This document shows, piece by piece, positions 1 to 8,974 of a stretch of DNA of 64,000 bases. The translations under genes were made by a program, and so were the position numbers. The notes under the pieces are model-generated. The model made no database searches, was not told the origin of the DNA, and saw only the letters and a list, made by a program, of their open reading frames with translations. The DNA is from Sphingomonas sp. 35-24ZXX. GTDB taxonomy: Bacteria; Pseudomonadota; Alphaproteobacteria; Sphingomonadales; Sphingomonadaceae. The stretch's first letter is position 1; the number at the start of each line of letters is the position of its first letter. The stretch spans positions 248,001-312,000 of the forward strand of contig NZ_JROG01000003.1 in NCBI RefSeq assembly GCF_000786215.1, given 5' to 3'.

Positions 1-1502
1 AGGATGACGCCGCGATCACGTTGAGCAACGATCCCGAATTGCTGACCGAGGCGCTGGCCGGAGCCGGCTTGGCCGAGCCCGAGACGCTGGCATCGCGGGT
101 CCAAGCGTGGCGCGGCGGCGCGGTGCGGGCGCTGCGCAGCGCGGCTGGGCGCAAGGCCTTCGAAGAAGTGCTGCCAGCTCTGCTGGCGGCCTTTGCCGAT
201 GCGCCCGATCAGACTGCAGCGCTCAATCGCTTCGACGATGTGCTGCGCCAGCTGCCCAGCACGGTGAACGTGTTCCGTCTGTTGCAGGCGCGGCCTGCGC
301 TGATGCAGACCCTGGTCGATGTCTTGAGCCATGCGCCGACCCTTGCCGAATCCCTCGCGCGGCGCGGCGACCTGCTCGATGGGCTGATCGACGCCAGTGC
401 CTTCGATCTGGTCGGCAGCGTCGAGGCGATCGTTCGGCGGTTGTCGCGTGAGGAGCCGGGCGATGATTATCAGCAGCGGCTCGATGCGGTGCGGGTACGG
501 GTGGGCGAAATGCGGTTCGCGCTCGGCGTCCAGCTGATCGAGGGGCGGCACGATCCGGTGGATATTGCCGGGGGCTATGCGCGCGTCGCCGAGGCGGCCA
601 TCATCCGCCTGGCAGATTGCGCGATCCGCGAATTTGTCGATGTCCATGGACAGATGCCCGATAGCGAGCCCGTCATCCTGGCACTGGGCAGGCTGGGCGG
701 CGGCGCGCTCACCCATGCGTCGGATCTCGATCTGATCTTCCTGTTCAGCGGCGAGATCGGCGGCGAGTCCGACGGTCGTCGTCCATTGGGAAGCACGCAA
801 TATTATAACCGGCTGGCGCAGCGCATTATTGCCGCACTAACGGTGCCCACCGCGGCAGGGGCCTTGTACGAGGTCGATACCCGGCTGCGGCCCAATGGCG
901 CGCAGGGGCTGCTCGCCGTATCCTTTGCCAGCTTCGAGGAATATCAGCGCAGCCAGGCCTGGACCTGGGAACATATGGCCTTGTGCCGGGCGCGTGTCGT
1001 CTATGGCTCCGATGCCAGTCGACAACGGCTGGAGGGGATCATTGGCGACGTGTTGCACGCCCCGCGCGACAACGCCCAGACCTTTGCCGACGCGCTCAAG
1101 ATGCGCAGCGACATGGCCGCGCACAAGAAGCCGCTCGGGCCGCTCGATGTGAAGCTGTTGCCCGGCGGGCTGGTCGATATCGAGTTCATCGTGCACGCCT
1201 TGCAGCTCACCCGTCACACCGGTTTCCATCCCGACCTGCGCGAGGCACTTGCCGCATTGACCCAGGCCGGGTTGGTCGACCCGACACTCGGCGAGGCGCA
1301 TGACTTGATGGCCCGGCTGCTGATCACGCTGCGGCTTGTGGCGCCCGATTGCGCGGTGCCGCCGCCCGCCAGTCAGGCGCTGATCGCCAGGGCCTGCGGT
1401 CTGGCCGATTGGGATTCGCTGCTGGCTGCGGTGGAAACATCGCGCACCAGTGTTCAAATCGCCTGGCAGCACCTATTTGGGGCCGAACCGCCCGCAGAGT
1501 GA
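1..1502 (+). CDS. glnE: Bifunctional glutamine synthetase adenylyltransferase/adenylyl-removing enzyme, 3' part
   Basis: C-terminal half of GlnE, the enzyme that adds AMP to and removes it from glutamine synthetase in response to PII signalling in the cytoplasm. The frame is open to the left edge, so the start lies outside the window; about 500 residues are present of the 900 or more usual for the family. The nucleotidyltransferase core is visible as GRLGGGALTHASDLDLIF (codons around 686-740), the GG...SDLDL signature of the second adenylyltransferase domain, followed by the helical bundle region. The stop at 1500-1502 lies 13 bases before bcp, so the two are probably co-transcribed. Whether the deadenylylation half is intact cannot be judged here. 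Confidence 0.95.
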   Translation, partial: DDAAITLSNDPELLTEALAGAGLAEPETLASRVQAWRGGAVRALRSAAGRKAFEEVLPALLAAFADAPDQTAALNRFDDVLRQLPSTVNVFRLLQARPALMQTLVDVLSHAPTLAESLARRGDLLDGLIDASAFDLVGSVEAIVRRLSREEPGDDYQQRLDAVRVRVGEMRFALGVQLIEGRHDPVDIAGGYARVAEAAIIRLADCAIREFVDVHGQMPDSEPVILALGRLGGGALTHASDLDLIFLFSGEIGGESDGRRPLGSTQYYNRLAQRIIAALTVPTAAGALYEVDTRLRPNGAQGLLAVSFASFEEYQRSQAWTWEHMALCRARVVYGSDASRQRLEGIIGDVLHAPRDNAQTFADALKMRSDMAAHKKPLGPLDVKLLPGGLVDIEFIVHALQLTRHTGFHPDLREALAALTQAGLVDPTLGEAHDLMARLLITLRLVAPDCAVPPPASQALIARACGLADWDSLLAAVETSRTSVQIAWQHLFGAEPPAE

Positions 1503-1515
1503 GAAGGACAAGACG

Positions 1516-1980
1516 ATGACCGATATTGGCGACAGCATTCCCCCGATGGCGCTGACCCGGCCCGATGGCAGCAGCGTGTCGGCTGCCGACTATGAAGGGA
1601 CCGCCTGGGTGCTGTATTTCTATCCCAAGGACGACACCACCGGCTGCACCAAGGAAGCGCAGGAGTTCAGCGCGCAGATGGCAGCGTTCGAGGCTGCGGG
1701 CGTGCAGGTGCTGGGCGTGTCGAAGGACCCGCCCAAGAAGCACGTCAAGTTCATCGAGAAATACGCCCTGACCGTGCCGCTGGCAAGCGATGCCGAAACC
1801 GACGGACTCGCAGAGGCGATGGGCGTTTGGATTGAAAAGTCGATGTACGGCAAGAAGTACATGGGCATGGATCGTTCGACCTTCCTCATCGGCAAGGATG
1901 GCAAGGTGGTCCGCGTGTGGCGCAAGGTGAAGGTCGCAGGGCATGTCGATGAGGTGCTGGCCGCCGCCCAGGCGCTTTGA
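1516..1980 (+). CDS. bcp: Bcp/PrxQ-type thioredoxin-dependent peroxiredoxin
   Basis: A 154-residue peroxiredoxin that would reduce hydrogen peroxide and organic peroxides in the cytoplasm. The start at 1516 has an AGAAGGA ribosome site eight bases upstream. The peroxidatic cysteine is Cys44 in YPKDDTTGCTKEA, the standard Bcp motif with the upstream Thr/Pro context. The second cysteine that many Bcp proteins carry five residues later is Gln here, and no other cysteine exists in the chain. It should therefore work as a 1-Cys enzyme that is reduced by an outside thiol. The gene follows glnE closely and ends in a clear terminator. Confidence 0.95.
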   Translation: MTDIGDSIPPMALTRPDGSSVSAADYEGTAWVLYFYPKDDTTGCTKEAQEFSAQMAAFEAAGVQVLGVSKDPPKKHVKFIEKYALTVPLASDAETDGLAEAMGVWIEKSMYGKKYMGMDRSTFLIGKDGKVVRVWRKVKVAGHVDEVLAAAQAL

Positions 1981-1985
1981 GCACC

Positions 1986-2041
1986 CATACGTCGCAAGAC
2001 GTATGAAAACGGGCTCGCTGCGAATCGCAGCGGGCCTTTTT
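1986..2041 (+). terminator. Double hairpin, intrinsic terminator after bcp
   Basis: Two hairpins stand in tandem. The first (1986-2005) is a perfect 8-bp stem, CATACGTC/GACGTATG, closed by a GCAA tetraloop of the GNRA type. The second (2012-2035) has an 11-bp stem with one G-U pair and a three-base loop, followed by a run of T at 2036-2041. The second is a textbook intrinsic terminator. The first is more stable than needed and may protect the bcp mRNA end. Confidence 0.85.
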
Positions 2042-2416
2042 CATGCGCGATGACGGAAATATGCAATCGAACTGCCGCTCAAAGGGTTAACACGAGCGCG
2101 CAAATGGCCTCGGTTCGACCCTGATTCTGGCCCTGCCGACAAGGGTCTGAGCGCAAAAATGGCCAAAAATCGGCCTATTTGATCGTCGATAAAACGACTC
2201 AACGCGTCAGCCAGCCGGTTTAACGCTCCCTCGCCCCATGTGGGTTGCAGCGCACAAACATTTACCTCTACTCACAATGCTACGAAGTCGGAGGGAAGGG
2301 GTTCCAACGATTTTTGTGTTTTTCTACCCCGCCTCGCATGAGGCTGCGGGAAAGAAGGACAGCCGCCATGGCCCAACGGCCAGACGCGCTGCCCGGTAAA
2401 AAGGTGCTGAATATTC
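2042..2416. other. Long intergenic or leader region before the M23 peptidase gene
   Basis: About 375 bases with no convincing gene. It is more AT-rich than its surroundings and contains ggccaaaaatcggcc (2161-2175) and a hairpin-forming stretch CCCGCCTC-gcat-GAGGctGCGGG (about 2329-2351). A possible but weak promoter is TTGCAG near 2245 with CTACTC 17 bases on. A long 5' untranslated leader or a small RNA is possible; neither can be shown from sequence alone. Confidence 0.4.
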
Positions 2417-3085
2417 ATGGTCGCAACCAGAATTATCGCTACGGTCCTTACCACCACCTCAGCCAGTCTGCTGTGCGCTGCATCACCCGCTCTTGCTGAA
2501 AGCAGCTCCACCGATGTCGCAGCGGTTGTTCCCTCGGCAGCAGCCGACAGCAGCCTGACCGGACAAGACACCGAATTCCGCGCCCTGTTCTCCGATTGGA
2601 AGTCCCTCGAAAAGCGCGATACCGGCCGGGTTTCGATCCCCTCGCGCAAGCCCGTCGACAGCTTCAAGCTCACCAGCCAGTATGGCTTCCGCGCTGATCC
2701 TTTCGCCGGACGCCGCGCCCGCCACAAGGGCGTCGACATGGCAGGTCCGATCGGTACCCCCATTTATGCCACTGCTGACGGTATTGTCGGCCGGGCCCAG
2801 TGGGTTGGCGGATATGGCCAGTATGTCGAACTCAACCACGGCGGCGAAATCCAGACCCGCTACGGTCACCTCTCGCAGATCCTGGTGCAGCCCAACCAGC
2901 GCGTCACCAAGGGCCAGGTCATCGGCCTGATGGGTTCGACCGGCCGCTCGACCGGCAGCCACCTCCACTACGAAGTCCGCATTGCCGGAAATTCGGTCAA
3001 CCCGATGCCCTTCATCTCGTCGCGCGATTATCTGCTGGCGATCAAGGACGGCAGCCGGGTCGCCCAGGGTGGCCCCGCCGAATAA
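2417..3085 (+). CDS. M23 family murein metallopeptidase, secreted
   Basis: A 222-residue protein with an N-terminal signal peptide (ending near ASPALA-E, residue 28) and a C-terminal LytM/M23 domain. The zinc ligands are visible: His103 and Asp107 in HKGVDMA, and His182/His184 in GSHLHYEV. The domain also shows the usual GRAQWVGGYGQYVELNHG core. It would cut peptide cross-links of peptidoglycan in the periplasm or, if other residues are not favourable, act as an amidase activator; all ligands being present argues for an active enzyme. The start at 2417 is preceded by AAGGTG. The gene stands alone between a long leader and a terminator. Confidence 0.9.
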   Translation: MVATRIIATVLTTTSASLLCAASPALAESSSTDVAAVVPSAAADSSLTGQDTEFRALFSDWKSLEKRDTGRVSIPSRKPVDSFKLTSQYGFRADPFAGRRARHKGVDMAGPIGTPIYATADGIVGRAQWVGGYGQYVELNHGGEIQTRYGHLSQILVQPNQRVTKGQVIGLMGSTGRSTGSHLHYEVRIAGNSVNPMPFISSRDYLLAIKDGSRVAQGGPAE

Positions 3086-3116
3086 TCCTTCTCCATTCCT
3101 TCAACGGATCACATCA

Positions 3117-3140
3117 AGCGCCGTATTTCCGGCGCTTTTT
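3117..3140 (+). terminator. Intrinsic terminator after M23 gene
   Basis: Perfect 7-bp stem AGCGCCG/CGGCGCT with a six-base loop (TATTTC), followed by TTTTT. It lies 31 bases after the peptidase stop codon and isolates that gene from the acyl-CoA ligase promoter. Confidence 0.9.
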
Positions 3141-3177
3141 GTTTGTGCGTCGCTTAAATCTGGCGAAATCCCGTTGC

Positions 3178-3195
3178 TTTAATCGCGCGATTAAA
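3178..3195. promoter_or_regulatory. 18-bp perfect palindromic operator before the acyl-CoA ligase
   Basis: TTTAATCGCGCGATTAAA is a perfect 18-bp palindrome 87 bases before the ligase start at 3283. A related imperfect palindrome lies at 7725-7742 before the thiolase gene. A possible -35 TTGCTT (3174-3179) overlaps the left arm, with AATGAT 17 bases further on, so a bound repressor would sit between the two hexamers. The TetR gene at 10851 is the obvious candidate regulator; this link is inferred from position. Confidence 0.6.
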
Positions 3196-3282
3196 CAATG
3201 ATGATGGCTACGACGGGAATCGTCCTGACACATGCCGAACGGCAGGCGGGCGGGTTCTTCGAGAGCAGGAGGGAATGTTGCT

Positions 3283-4821
3283 ATGCATCCATCGATCCAC
3301 GCCCGGTCTCAGGGTGACAAGCCAGCGGTGATCATGGCAGGCACCGGCCAGCAGATCAGCTACGCTCAACTTGATCGCCGTTCCAGCCAGATCTCGCAAT
3401 ATCTGCGCGAGCAGGGCATCGGCATTGGTGATACCGTGGCTCTGTGCCTGGAAAATCGCGCCGAATATTTCGACATCGTCTGGGGCGCGCAGCGCGCGGG
3501 GCTGATCTTCGTTGCGATCTCCAACCGGCTGACCGCCGACGAGATCGGCTATATCCTTCAGGATAGCGGCGCAAAGCTGCTGTTTACGTCCGACTATCTG
3601 ACGCCGCACCTCGATGGCATCCGCAGTGCCTGTCCGGCGACTCTGATCGTCAGCCTGGACGATGCCGCGACCCTGGCCGAGATCGATGCGATGCCCGATA
3701 CGCCGATCGCCGATGAGCGCGCCGGATCGGACATGCTCTATTCGTCAGGTACGACAGGGCGACCAAAGGGCGTGCGCCTGCCATTGCCCGAGGACGGCAA
3801 TATCGCCGCCAGCAACACGCTGGTTGCGTTGGCGCAGGGTGCGTTCGGCTTTGGCCCCGACAGCGTCTATCTGTCGCCCGCACCGCTGTATCACGCCGCG
3901 CCGCTGCGCTGGTGCATGACCGTGCACAAGCTGGGAGGCACCGTGATCGCGATGGAAAAGTTCGATCCGGAGGCCGCACTGGCGCTGATCGAAAAGTACA
4001 AGGTCAATGTCAGCCAGTGGGTGCCCACCCACTTCACTCGGATGCTCAAGCTGCCCGAAGAGGTTCGCACGCGCTACGACGTCTCCAGCCTGAAATCCGC
4101 CGTTCACGCCGCCGCGCCATGTCCGGTGCCGGTCAAGAAAGCGATGATCGACTGGTGGGGGCCGGTGCTGAAGGAATATTATGCCGGCACCGAAGGCAAT
4201 GGCTTCACGTTCATCTCGAGCGAGGACTGGCTGACCCATCAGGGTTCGGTCGGCCGTGCATTGCTGGGCACGATCCGTATCTGCGACGAAAGCGGCGAGG
4301 AGGTGGCTGCACGCTCCGAAGGCACTGTGTATTTCGAGGGCGGCGGCAAGTTCGAATATCACAACGATGCCGGCAAGACGCGCGAGGCGACGCATCCGCA
4401 AGGCTGGACGACGCTCGGCGATGTCGGCTGGGTGGATGAGGACGGCTTCCTGTATCTCACCGATCGCAAGAGCTTCATGATCATCTCGGGCGGGGTCAAC
4501 ATCTACCCGCAGGAGATCGAGAACCTGCTGGTCAGCCATCCCAAGGTTGCCGACGCGGCGGTGATCGGTGCTCCTTGCCCCGACATGGGCGAACGCGTAG
4601 TGGCGATCGTCCAGCCACTCGATCTGTCGCATGCCGGCGAGGATCTGGCGGCCGAGCTGTCGACGTATCTGCGCGCCTCGCTTTCGGGCGTGAAGGTGCC
4701 GCGTCAGATCGACTTCCGCGACGACCTGCCGCGCCATCCGACGGGCAAGCTCTACAAGCGGCTGCTGCGTGACGAATATTGGGCTGCAGCAAAAGCCGCC
4801 GAAGCGATGGCAGGAGCCTGA
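3283..4821 (+). CDS. Acyl-CoA ligase (AMP-forming, ANL superfamily)
   Basis: A 512-residue cytoplasmic enzyme that activates a carboxylic acid to its CoA thioester through an acyl-adenylate. The P-loop-like A3 motif reads YSSGTTGRPKG (around residue 166) and the C-terminal catalytic lysine region is HPTGKLYKRLLRDEY. The D-R-K hinge is visible as YLTDRKSFMI with SGGVNIYP after it. The start at 3283 is chosen because AGGAGGG lies nine bases upstream; an in-frame ATG at 3232 has no such site. It leads the first operon of the catabolic cluster and is followed three bases later by a P450. The acid substrate cannot be told from the sequence; medium/long-chain fatty, terpenoid or steroid side-chain acids are all possible. 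Confidence 0.9.
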   Translation: MHPSIHARSQGDKPAVIMAGTGQQISYAQLDRRSSQISQYLREQGIGIGDTVALCLENRAEYFDIVWGAQRAGLIFVAISNRLTADEIGYILQDSGAKLLFTSDYLTPHLDGIRSACPATLIVSLDDAATLAEIDAMPDTPIADERAGSDMLYSSGTTGRPKGVRLPLPEDGNIAASNTLVALAQGAFGFGPDSVYLSPAPLYHAAPLRWCMTVHKLGGTVIAMEKFDPEAALALIEKYKVNVSQWVPTHFTRMLKLPEEVRTRYDVSSLKSAVHAAAPCPVPVKKAMIDWWGPVLKEYYAGTEGNGFTFISSEDWLTHQGSVGRALLGTIRICDESGEEVAARSEGTVYFEGGGKFEYHNDAGKTREATHPQGWTTLGDVGWVDEDGFLYLTDRKSFMIISGGVNIYPQEIENLLVSHPKVADAAVIGAPCPDMGERVVAIVQPLDLSHAGEDLAAELSTYLRASLSGVKVPRQIDFRDDLPRHPTGKLYKRLLRDEYWAAAKAAEAMAGA

Positions 4822-4824
4822 GCC

Positions 4825-6117
4825 ATGGCCACCATAGCCCCCGCCACCCTGCCACCCGAAGTTTCGGCAAAGATCGTCAACCCCGCCGCTTACGGCGAGT
4901 GGAACGGCATCAAGGAAACCTTCCGCTGGGCGCGCGACAACATGCCCGTGGCCCTGGTCGAGTCCGAAGGCTATATGCCGTTCTGGGCGATCACGCGGCA
5001 TGAAGACATCATGACGGTGAGCAAGGACAATCAGCGGTTCCTCAACGCGCCCAAATCGGTGGTGCTGGGCCCGGTGGCGGTGCAGATGCTCACCCATATG
5101 ATTACCGGTGGTAGCCCCCATCTGGTGCGTTCGCTGGTGACGATGGATGCTCCCGAGCACATGGACTATCGCAAGCTCACGCAAAGCTGGTTCATGCCCA
5201 AGAGCCTTGCCAGCATCGAGGACAAGATCCGCGGCATCGCGCGTAGCTCGATCGATGCGATGATCGCCACGGGAGGCACATGCGACTTCGTCCATCAGGT
5301 GTCGGCGCTGTATCCGCTGCATGTGGTCATGCAGATTCTCGGCGTGCCGCATGAAGACGAACCGCTGATGCTCAAGCTGACGCAGGAAATGTTCGGCGGC
5401 GAGGATCCGGATCTCAACCGCGCCCGCTCGGTCGAGCTGACGCCCGAGCAGGTCACGCAGTTCGTGATCGATGCCGTACGCGACTTCGAAGGCTATTTCA
5501 TGCAGCTCGCGGCCGATCGTCGCGCCAACCCGCGCGACGATGTGGCGACGGTGATTGCCAATGCGGTGATCGACGGTGAACCGATCAGCGACCGCAATGC
5601 GGCCGGCTATTACATCATCGTCGCGGCGGCAGGCCACGATACCACGTCCGCTTCGACCGCGGGCGCGATGTGGGCGCTGGCCAACGATCCCGAACAGTTT
5701 GCCCGGATCAAGGCCGACCGCAGCCTGCTGCCGGGGCTGATCGAGGAGGCGATCCGCTGGACGACGCCGGTGCAGCATTTCATGCGGACTGCGGCGGAAG
5801 ATTGCGAGATCGGCGGTCAGCGCATCGCCAAGGACGACTGGCTGATGCTGTGCTATGTCTCGGGCAATCATGATGAGCGGGTGTTTCCCGATCCCGACCG
5901 GTTCGATGCATCGCGTGGCCCCAATCGCCATGTCGCCTTTGGCGCGGGCGTCCATCAGTGCCTGGGTCTGCATCTGGCACGGATGGAAATGCGCATCCTG
6001 TTCGATGAACTGCTCGATCGGATCGAGAGCGTCGAGCTGGCCGGGGCGCCCAAGCGGGCCAGCAGCACCTTTGTCGGCGGACCCAAGACGCTGCCGATCC
6101 GCTTTGTGGCACGATGA
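4825..6117 (+). CDS. Cytochrome P450
   Basis: A 430-residue soluble bacterial P450 without a membrane anchor. The haem loop is FGAGVHQCLGLHLAR with the axial thiolate at Cys379; the I-helix oxygen-activation motif is AGHDTTSAS and the K-helix E-x-x-R is EEAIRW. It would hydroxylate a hydrophobic substrate using a ferredoxin/reductase pair that is not encoded in this window. The stop of the ligase gene is three bases upstream and GGAG precedes the start, so both are translated from one message. The family is not assigned; the motif set resembles bacterial P450s that act on terpenoid or steroid-like compounds, but this is only an impression. Confidence 0.93.
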   Translation: MATIAPATLPPEVSAKIVNPAAYGEWNGIKETFRWARDNMPVALVESEGYMPFWAITRHEDIMTVSKDNQRFLNAPKSVVLGPVAVQMLTHMITGGSPHLVRSLVTMDAPEHMDYRKLTQSWFMPKSLASIEDKIRGIARSSIDAMIATGGTCDFVHQVSALYPLHVVMQILGVPHEDEPLMLKLTQEMFGGEDPDLNRARSVELTPEQVTQFVIDAVRDFEGYFMQLAADRRANPRDDVATVIANAVIDGEPISDRNAAGYYIIVAAAGHDTTSASTAGAMWALANDPEQFARIKADRSLLPGLIEEAIRWTTPVQHFMRTAAEDCEIGGQRIAKDDWLMLCYVSGNHDERVFPDPDRFDASRGPNRHVAFGAGVHQCLGLHLARMEMRILFDELLDRIESVELAGAPKRASSTFVGGPKTLPIRFVAR

Positions 6118-6229
6118 ATAGATAGTGGCGCGCGGCGGGCCCCGGATGTAGCCTGCGCACCACGCCCCATATGACATAAGCCCACGCCGCCAAGGTATCG
6201 GGCACGCTTCACAGGAAAGGAATGTTCCG

Positions 6230-7657
6230 ATGGTTCAGCAGTACAGCGTTCTCATCAACGGCCAGCTGGAAAAGCCCGGCAAGTGGCTCGACGTCGTCAA
6301 CCCGGCGAACGAGCAGGTGATCGGCCAGGTGCCCGATTGCGGCAAGGAAGAGCTGGACCGGGCGGTGGCCGCCGCGCGCGCCGCGTTCAAGACCTGGTCG
6401 AAGACCCCGATCGACGATCGCCGGGCGGTGATCATGAAGATTTCGTCGGCGATCAAGGAAAACGCCGATGAGCTGATGCGGCTGCTGACCAGCGAACAGG
6501 GCAAGCCGCATGCGCAGGCGACCGGCGAAATCTATGGCGCTGCCGGCATGGCAGCAGCCCAGTCGACACTGAGCCTGGAAGACGAGATCAACGAAGACAG
6601 CGAAACCCGCCTGTCGCGCACCCGCCGCGTGCCGGTGGGCGTGGTCGGCGGTATCGTGCCGTGGAACTTCCCGGTGATGATGGCGGTCCAGAAGATCGTG
6701 CCCGCGCTGCTTTCGGGTTGCACGATGGTGCTCAAGCCCTCGCCGTTCACCCCGCTGGCTACGCTGCGCATCGTCGAGCTGATCGCCGATCAGGTGCCTG
6801 CAGGGGTGCTCAACGTCATCACCGGTGGGGACGACCTGGGCCCGCTGATAACCGCGCACCCCGATATCGACAAGATCACCTTCACCGGCTCGACTGCCAC
6901 CGGCAAGCGCGTGATGGAAACCGCCTCGAAGGACTTGAAGCGCATCACGCTGGAACTCGGCGGCAACGATGCCTCGATCGTGCTTCCCGACGCGGATGTG
7001 AAAAAGGTGGCCGAACAGCTGTTCTGGTCGAGCTTCACAAACGCGGGCCAGATCTGCGTCGCGGCTAAGCGCATCTATATCCACGAGGATATCTATGACG
7101 AGCTGTCGGCGGCGATTGCCGAATATGCCCGCCACGTGAAGGTGGGTGATGGTGCGGAACAGGGTACCGCCGTCGGTCCGATCCAGAACAAGAAGCAGTA
7201 CGAGCGCGTGCTCGAGCTGATCAAGGACGCCAAGGACAACGGCTACAAGTTCCTGGTCGGCGGCGATCACGATCCTTCGATCCCCGGCTATTACGTGCCG
7301 ATCACCATTCTTGACAATCCGCCCGAGGATGCGCGCATCGTTGCAGAAGAGCAGTTCGGCCCGGTGATGCCGCTGATGAAGTTTGCAACCGTCGACGAGG
7401 CCATCGCGCGCGCCAATGCTTCCGAGTATGGGTTGGCCGGCGCGGTGTGGACCAGCAATCCCGAAGAGGGCGTTCGCGTGGCCGAACAGCTGGAAACCGG
7501 CACCGTATGGGTGAACGAATTCCTCCACCTCTCGCCGTTCGCACCCTTTGCCGGGCACAAGCAGTCCGGCTTTGGCGCTGAATATGGCAAGGAAGGCCTG
7601 CTGGAATTCACCTATCCGCAGGTCATTACCGTCAAGCGCGAAAAGGCGGTGGCCTGA
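6230..7657 (+). CDS. NAD(P)-dependent aldehyde dehydrogenase
   Basis: A 475-residue ALDH-superfamily enzyme oxidising an aldehyde to an acid in the cytoplasm. The catalytic nucleophile is Cys276 in NAGQICVAAKR and the general base Glu lies in TLELGGNDAS (about 242). The Rossmann turn FTGSTATGKRV and the PWNFPVMM motif are intact. AGGAAAGG precedes the start at 6230. It stands 112 bases after the P450 with no terminator between, so it may belong to the same transcript, where it could oxidise an aldehyde made by the P450. A strong terminator follows it. Confidence 0.93.
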   Translation: MVQQYSVLINGQLEKPGKWLDVVNPANEQVIGQVPDCGKEELDRAVAAARAAFKTWSKTPIDDRRAVIMKISSAIKENADELMRLLTSEQGKPHAQATGEIYGAAGMAAAQSTLSLEDEINEDSETRLSRTRRVPVGVVGGIVPWNFPVMMAVQKIVPALLSGCTMVLKPSPFTPLATLRIVELIADQVPAGVLNVITGGDDLGPLITAHPDIDKITFTGSTATGKRVMETASKDLKRITLELGGNDASIVLPDADVKKVAEQLFWSSFTNAGQICVAAKRIYIHEDIYDELSAAIAEYARHVKVGDGAEQGTAVGPIQNKKQYERVLELIKDAKDNGYKFLVGGDHDPSIPGYYVPITILDNPPEDARIVAEEQFGPVMPLMKFATVDEAIARANASEYGLAGAVWTSNPEEGVRVAEQLETGTVWVNEFLHLSPFAPFAGHKQSGFGAEYGKEGLLEFTYPQVITVKREKAVA

Positions 7658-7665
7658 TCGAGAAA

Positions 7666-7700
7666 CCTCCCCGGGCCCGTCTCGGGGAGGATTCTTCTTT
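7666..7700 (+). terminator. Intrinsic terminator after the aldehyde dehydrogenase
   Basis: Perfect 8-bp stem CCTCCCCG/CGGGGAGG with a nine-base loop, followed by ATTCTTCTTT. It separates the ligase-P450-ALDH unit from the thiolase unit. Confidence 0.8.
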
Positions 7701-7724
7701 CCGTTGACGTCAGCCGCAACGCGG

Positions 7725-7742
7725 TTTAACCGTTCGATTAAA
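7725..7742. promoter_or_regulatory. 18-bp operator before the thiolase operon
   Basis: TTTAACCGTTCGATTAAA matches the perfect palindrome at 3178 in 14 of 18 positions and keeps the outer TTTAAyCG/CGrTTAAA arms. A possible promoter, TTGACG (7704-7709) and TAACCG (7727-7732) with 17 bases between, would have its -10 inside the operator. This fits repression of the thiolase-SDR-hydratase-TetR genes by the same factor as the ligase promoter. Confidence 0.55.
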
Positions 7743-7801
7743 TCCATGGCGGAGTCGCGCGGCTAGCGCGGTTTGTCCCGCTATCTGCAAGGAGAGAATT
7801 C

Positions 7802-8974
7802 ATGGCCCATGCTTATATCGTCGATGCGGTCCGTACCGCAGGAGGTCGTCGTGGCGGCCGTCTGGCGGGTGTTCATCCGGTCGATCTGGGTGCAGCCGTG
7901 TTCGACGCCATTGCGAGCCGCAACGACTTCGATACCAAGGCAATCGACGATGTCATCACCGGCTGCGTTGGCCAGGGCGGCGAGCAGACGATGGATCTGG
8001 GCCGCAATGCCGTGCTTGCCTCGAAGCTGCCCGACAGCATTCCTGCGGTGACCATCGATCGTCAGTGCGGATCTTCGCAGCAGGCGATGCAGTTTGCCGC
8101 GCAGGCAGTGATGAGCGGCACGCAGGATATTGTGCTCGCCAGCGGCATCGAGAGCATGACCCGCGTTCCGATGGGGACGCCGGCGGTGCTGTTCATGAAG
8201 GCCGGCCTTGGCAACTACAAGTCGGCACGGCTCGAACAGGCGTTTCCCGGTGTGATGTTCAGCCAGTTCGATGGCGCGGAAATGATCGTCAAGAAGCACG
8301 GCCAGACCAAGGAACAGCTCGACAGCTATTCGCTGGAAAGCCACCGCCGTGCCGCTGCCGCCACTCAGGCTGGAGCCTTCGATAACGAGATCGTTCCGGT
8401 CGAGATCGAGACCCCCGAGGGCAAGGAATGGCACAAGGTCGATGAAGGCATTCGCTTCGATGCCACGCTCGAGGGTATTGCCGGCGTCAAGCGGATTACC
8501 GAAACCGGGCTGCTGTCGGCCGCCAATGCGAGCCAGATCTGTGATGGTGCCTCTGCGGTGCTGATCGTGTCGGAGCAGGCGCTGAAGGACCATGGCCTGA
8601 CGCCGCGCGCGCGGATCCATCACGTCTCGGTGACCGCAGGCGATCCGGTGATCATGCTGGAAGAGCCGCTGTTTGCGACCGAACGTGCGCTCAAGCGTGC
8701 GGGCATGAAGATCGATGATATCGACCTTTATGAAGTGAACGAGGCGTTCGCACCCGTACCGCTGGCGTGGATGTCGTATCTGGGGGCCAGCCATGACCGC
8801 CTGAACGTGCATGGTGGCGCGATCGCCCTGGGTCATCCGCTCGGCGCATCGGGCACCAAGCTGATGGCGACCTTGCTCAACGCGCTCGAGACGCGCGGTG
8901 GCAAATACGGTCTGCAGACGATGTGCGAAGGCGGTGGCCAGGCCAACGTCACCATCATCGAGCGGCTGAGCTGA
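7802..8974 (+). CDS. Acetyl-CoA acetyltransferase/3-ketoacyl-CoA thiolase
   Basis: A 390-residue thiolase that cleaves a 3-ketoacyl-CoA with CoA, the last step of a beta-oxidation turn. The acyl-accepting nucleophile is Cys89 in DRQCGSSQQA, the conserved His is in NVHGGAIALGHPLGASG, and the second catalytic cysteine is in TMCEGGGQAN. The start has AGGAGAG about eight bases upstream. It is first in the second operon of the catabolic cluster, downstream of the shared operator. Chain-length preference cannot be seen. Confidence 0.95.
   Translation: MAHAYIVDAVRTAGGRRGGRLAGVHPVDLGAAVFDAIASRNDFDTKAIDDVITGCVGQGGEQTMDLGRNAVLASKLPDSIPAVTIDRQCGSSQQAMQFAAQAVMSGTQDIVLASGIESMTRVPMGTPAVLFMKAGLGNYKSARLEQAFPGVMFSQFDGAEMIVKKHGQTKEQLDSYSLESHRRAAAATQAGAFDNEIVPVEIETPEGKEWHKVDEGIRFDATLEGIAGVKRITETGLLSAANASQICDGASAVLIVSEQALKDHGLTPRARIHHVSVTAGDPVIMLEEPLFATERALKRAGMKIDDIDLYEVNEAFAPVPLAWMSYLGASHDRLNVHGGAIALGHPLGASGTKLMATLLNALETRGGKYGLQTMCEGGGQANVTIIERLS

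Noticed and set aside
3745-6177. Long minus-strand frame opposite the ligase and P450 genes
   Set aside because: It is a shadow of two genes with clear catalytic motifs and has low-complexity His/Arg/Asp-rich composition.
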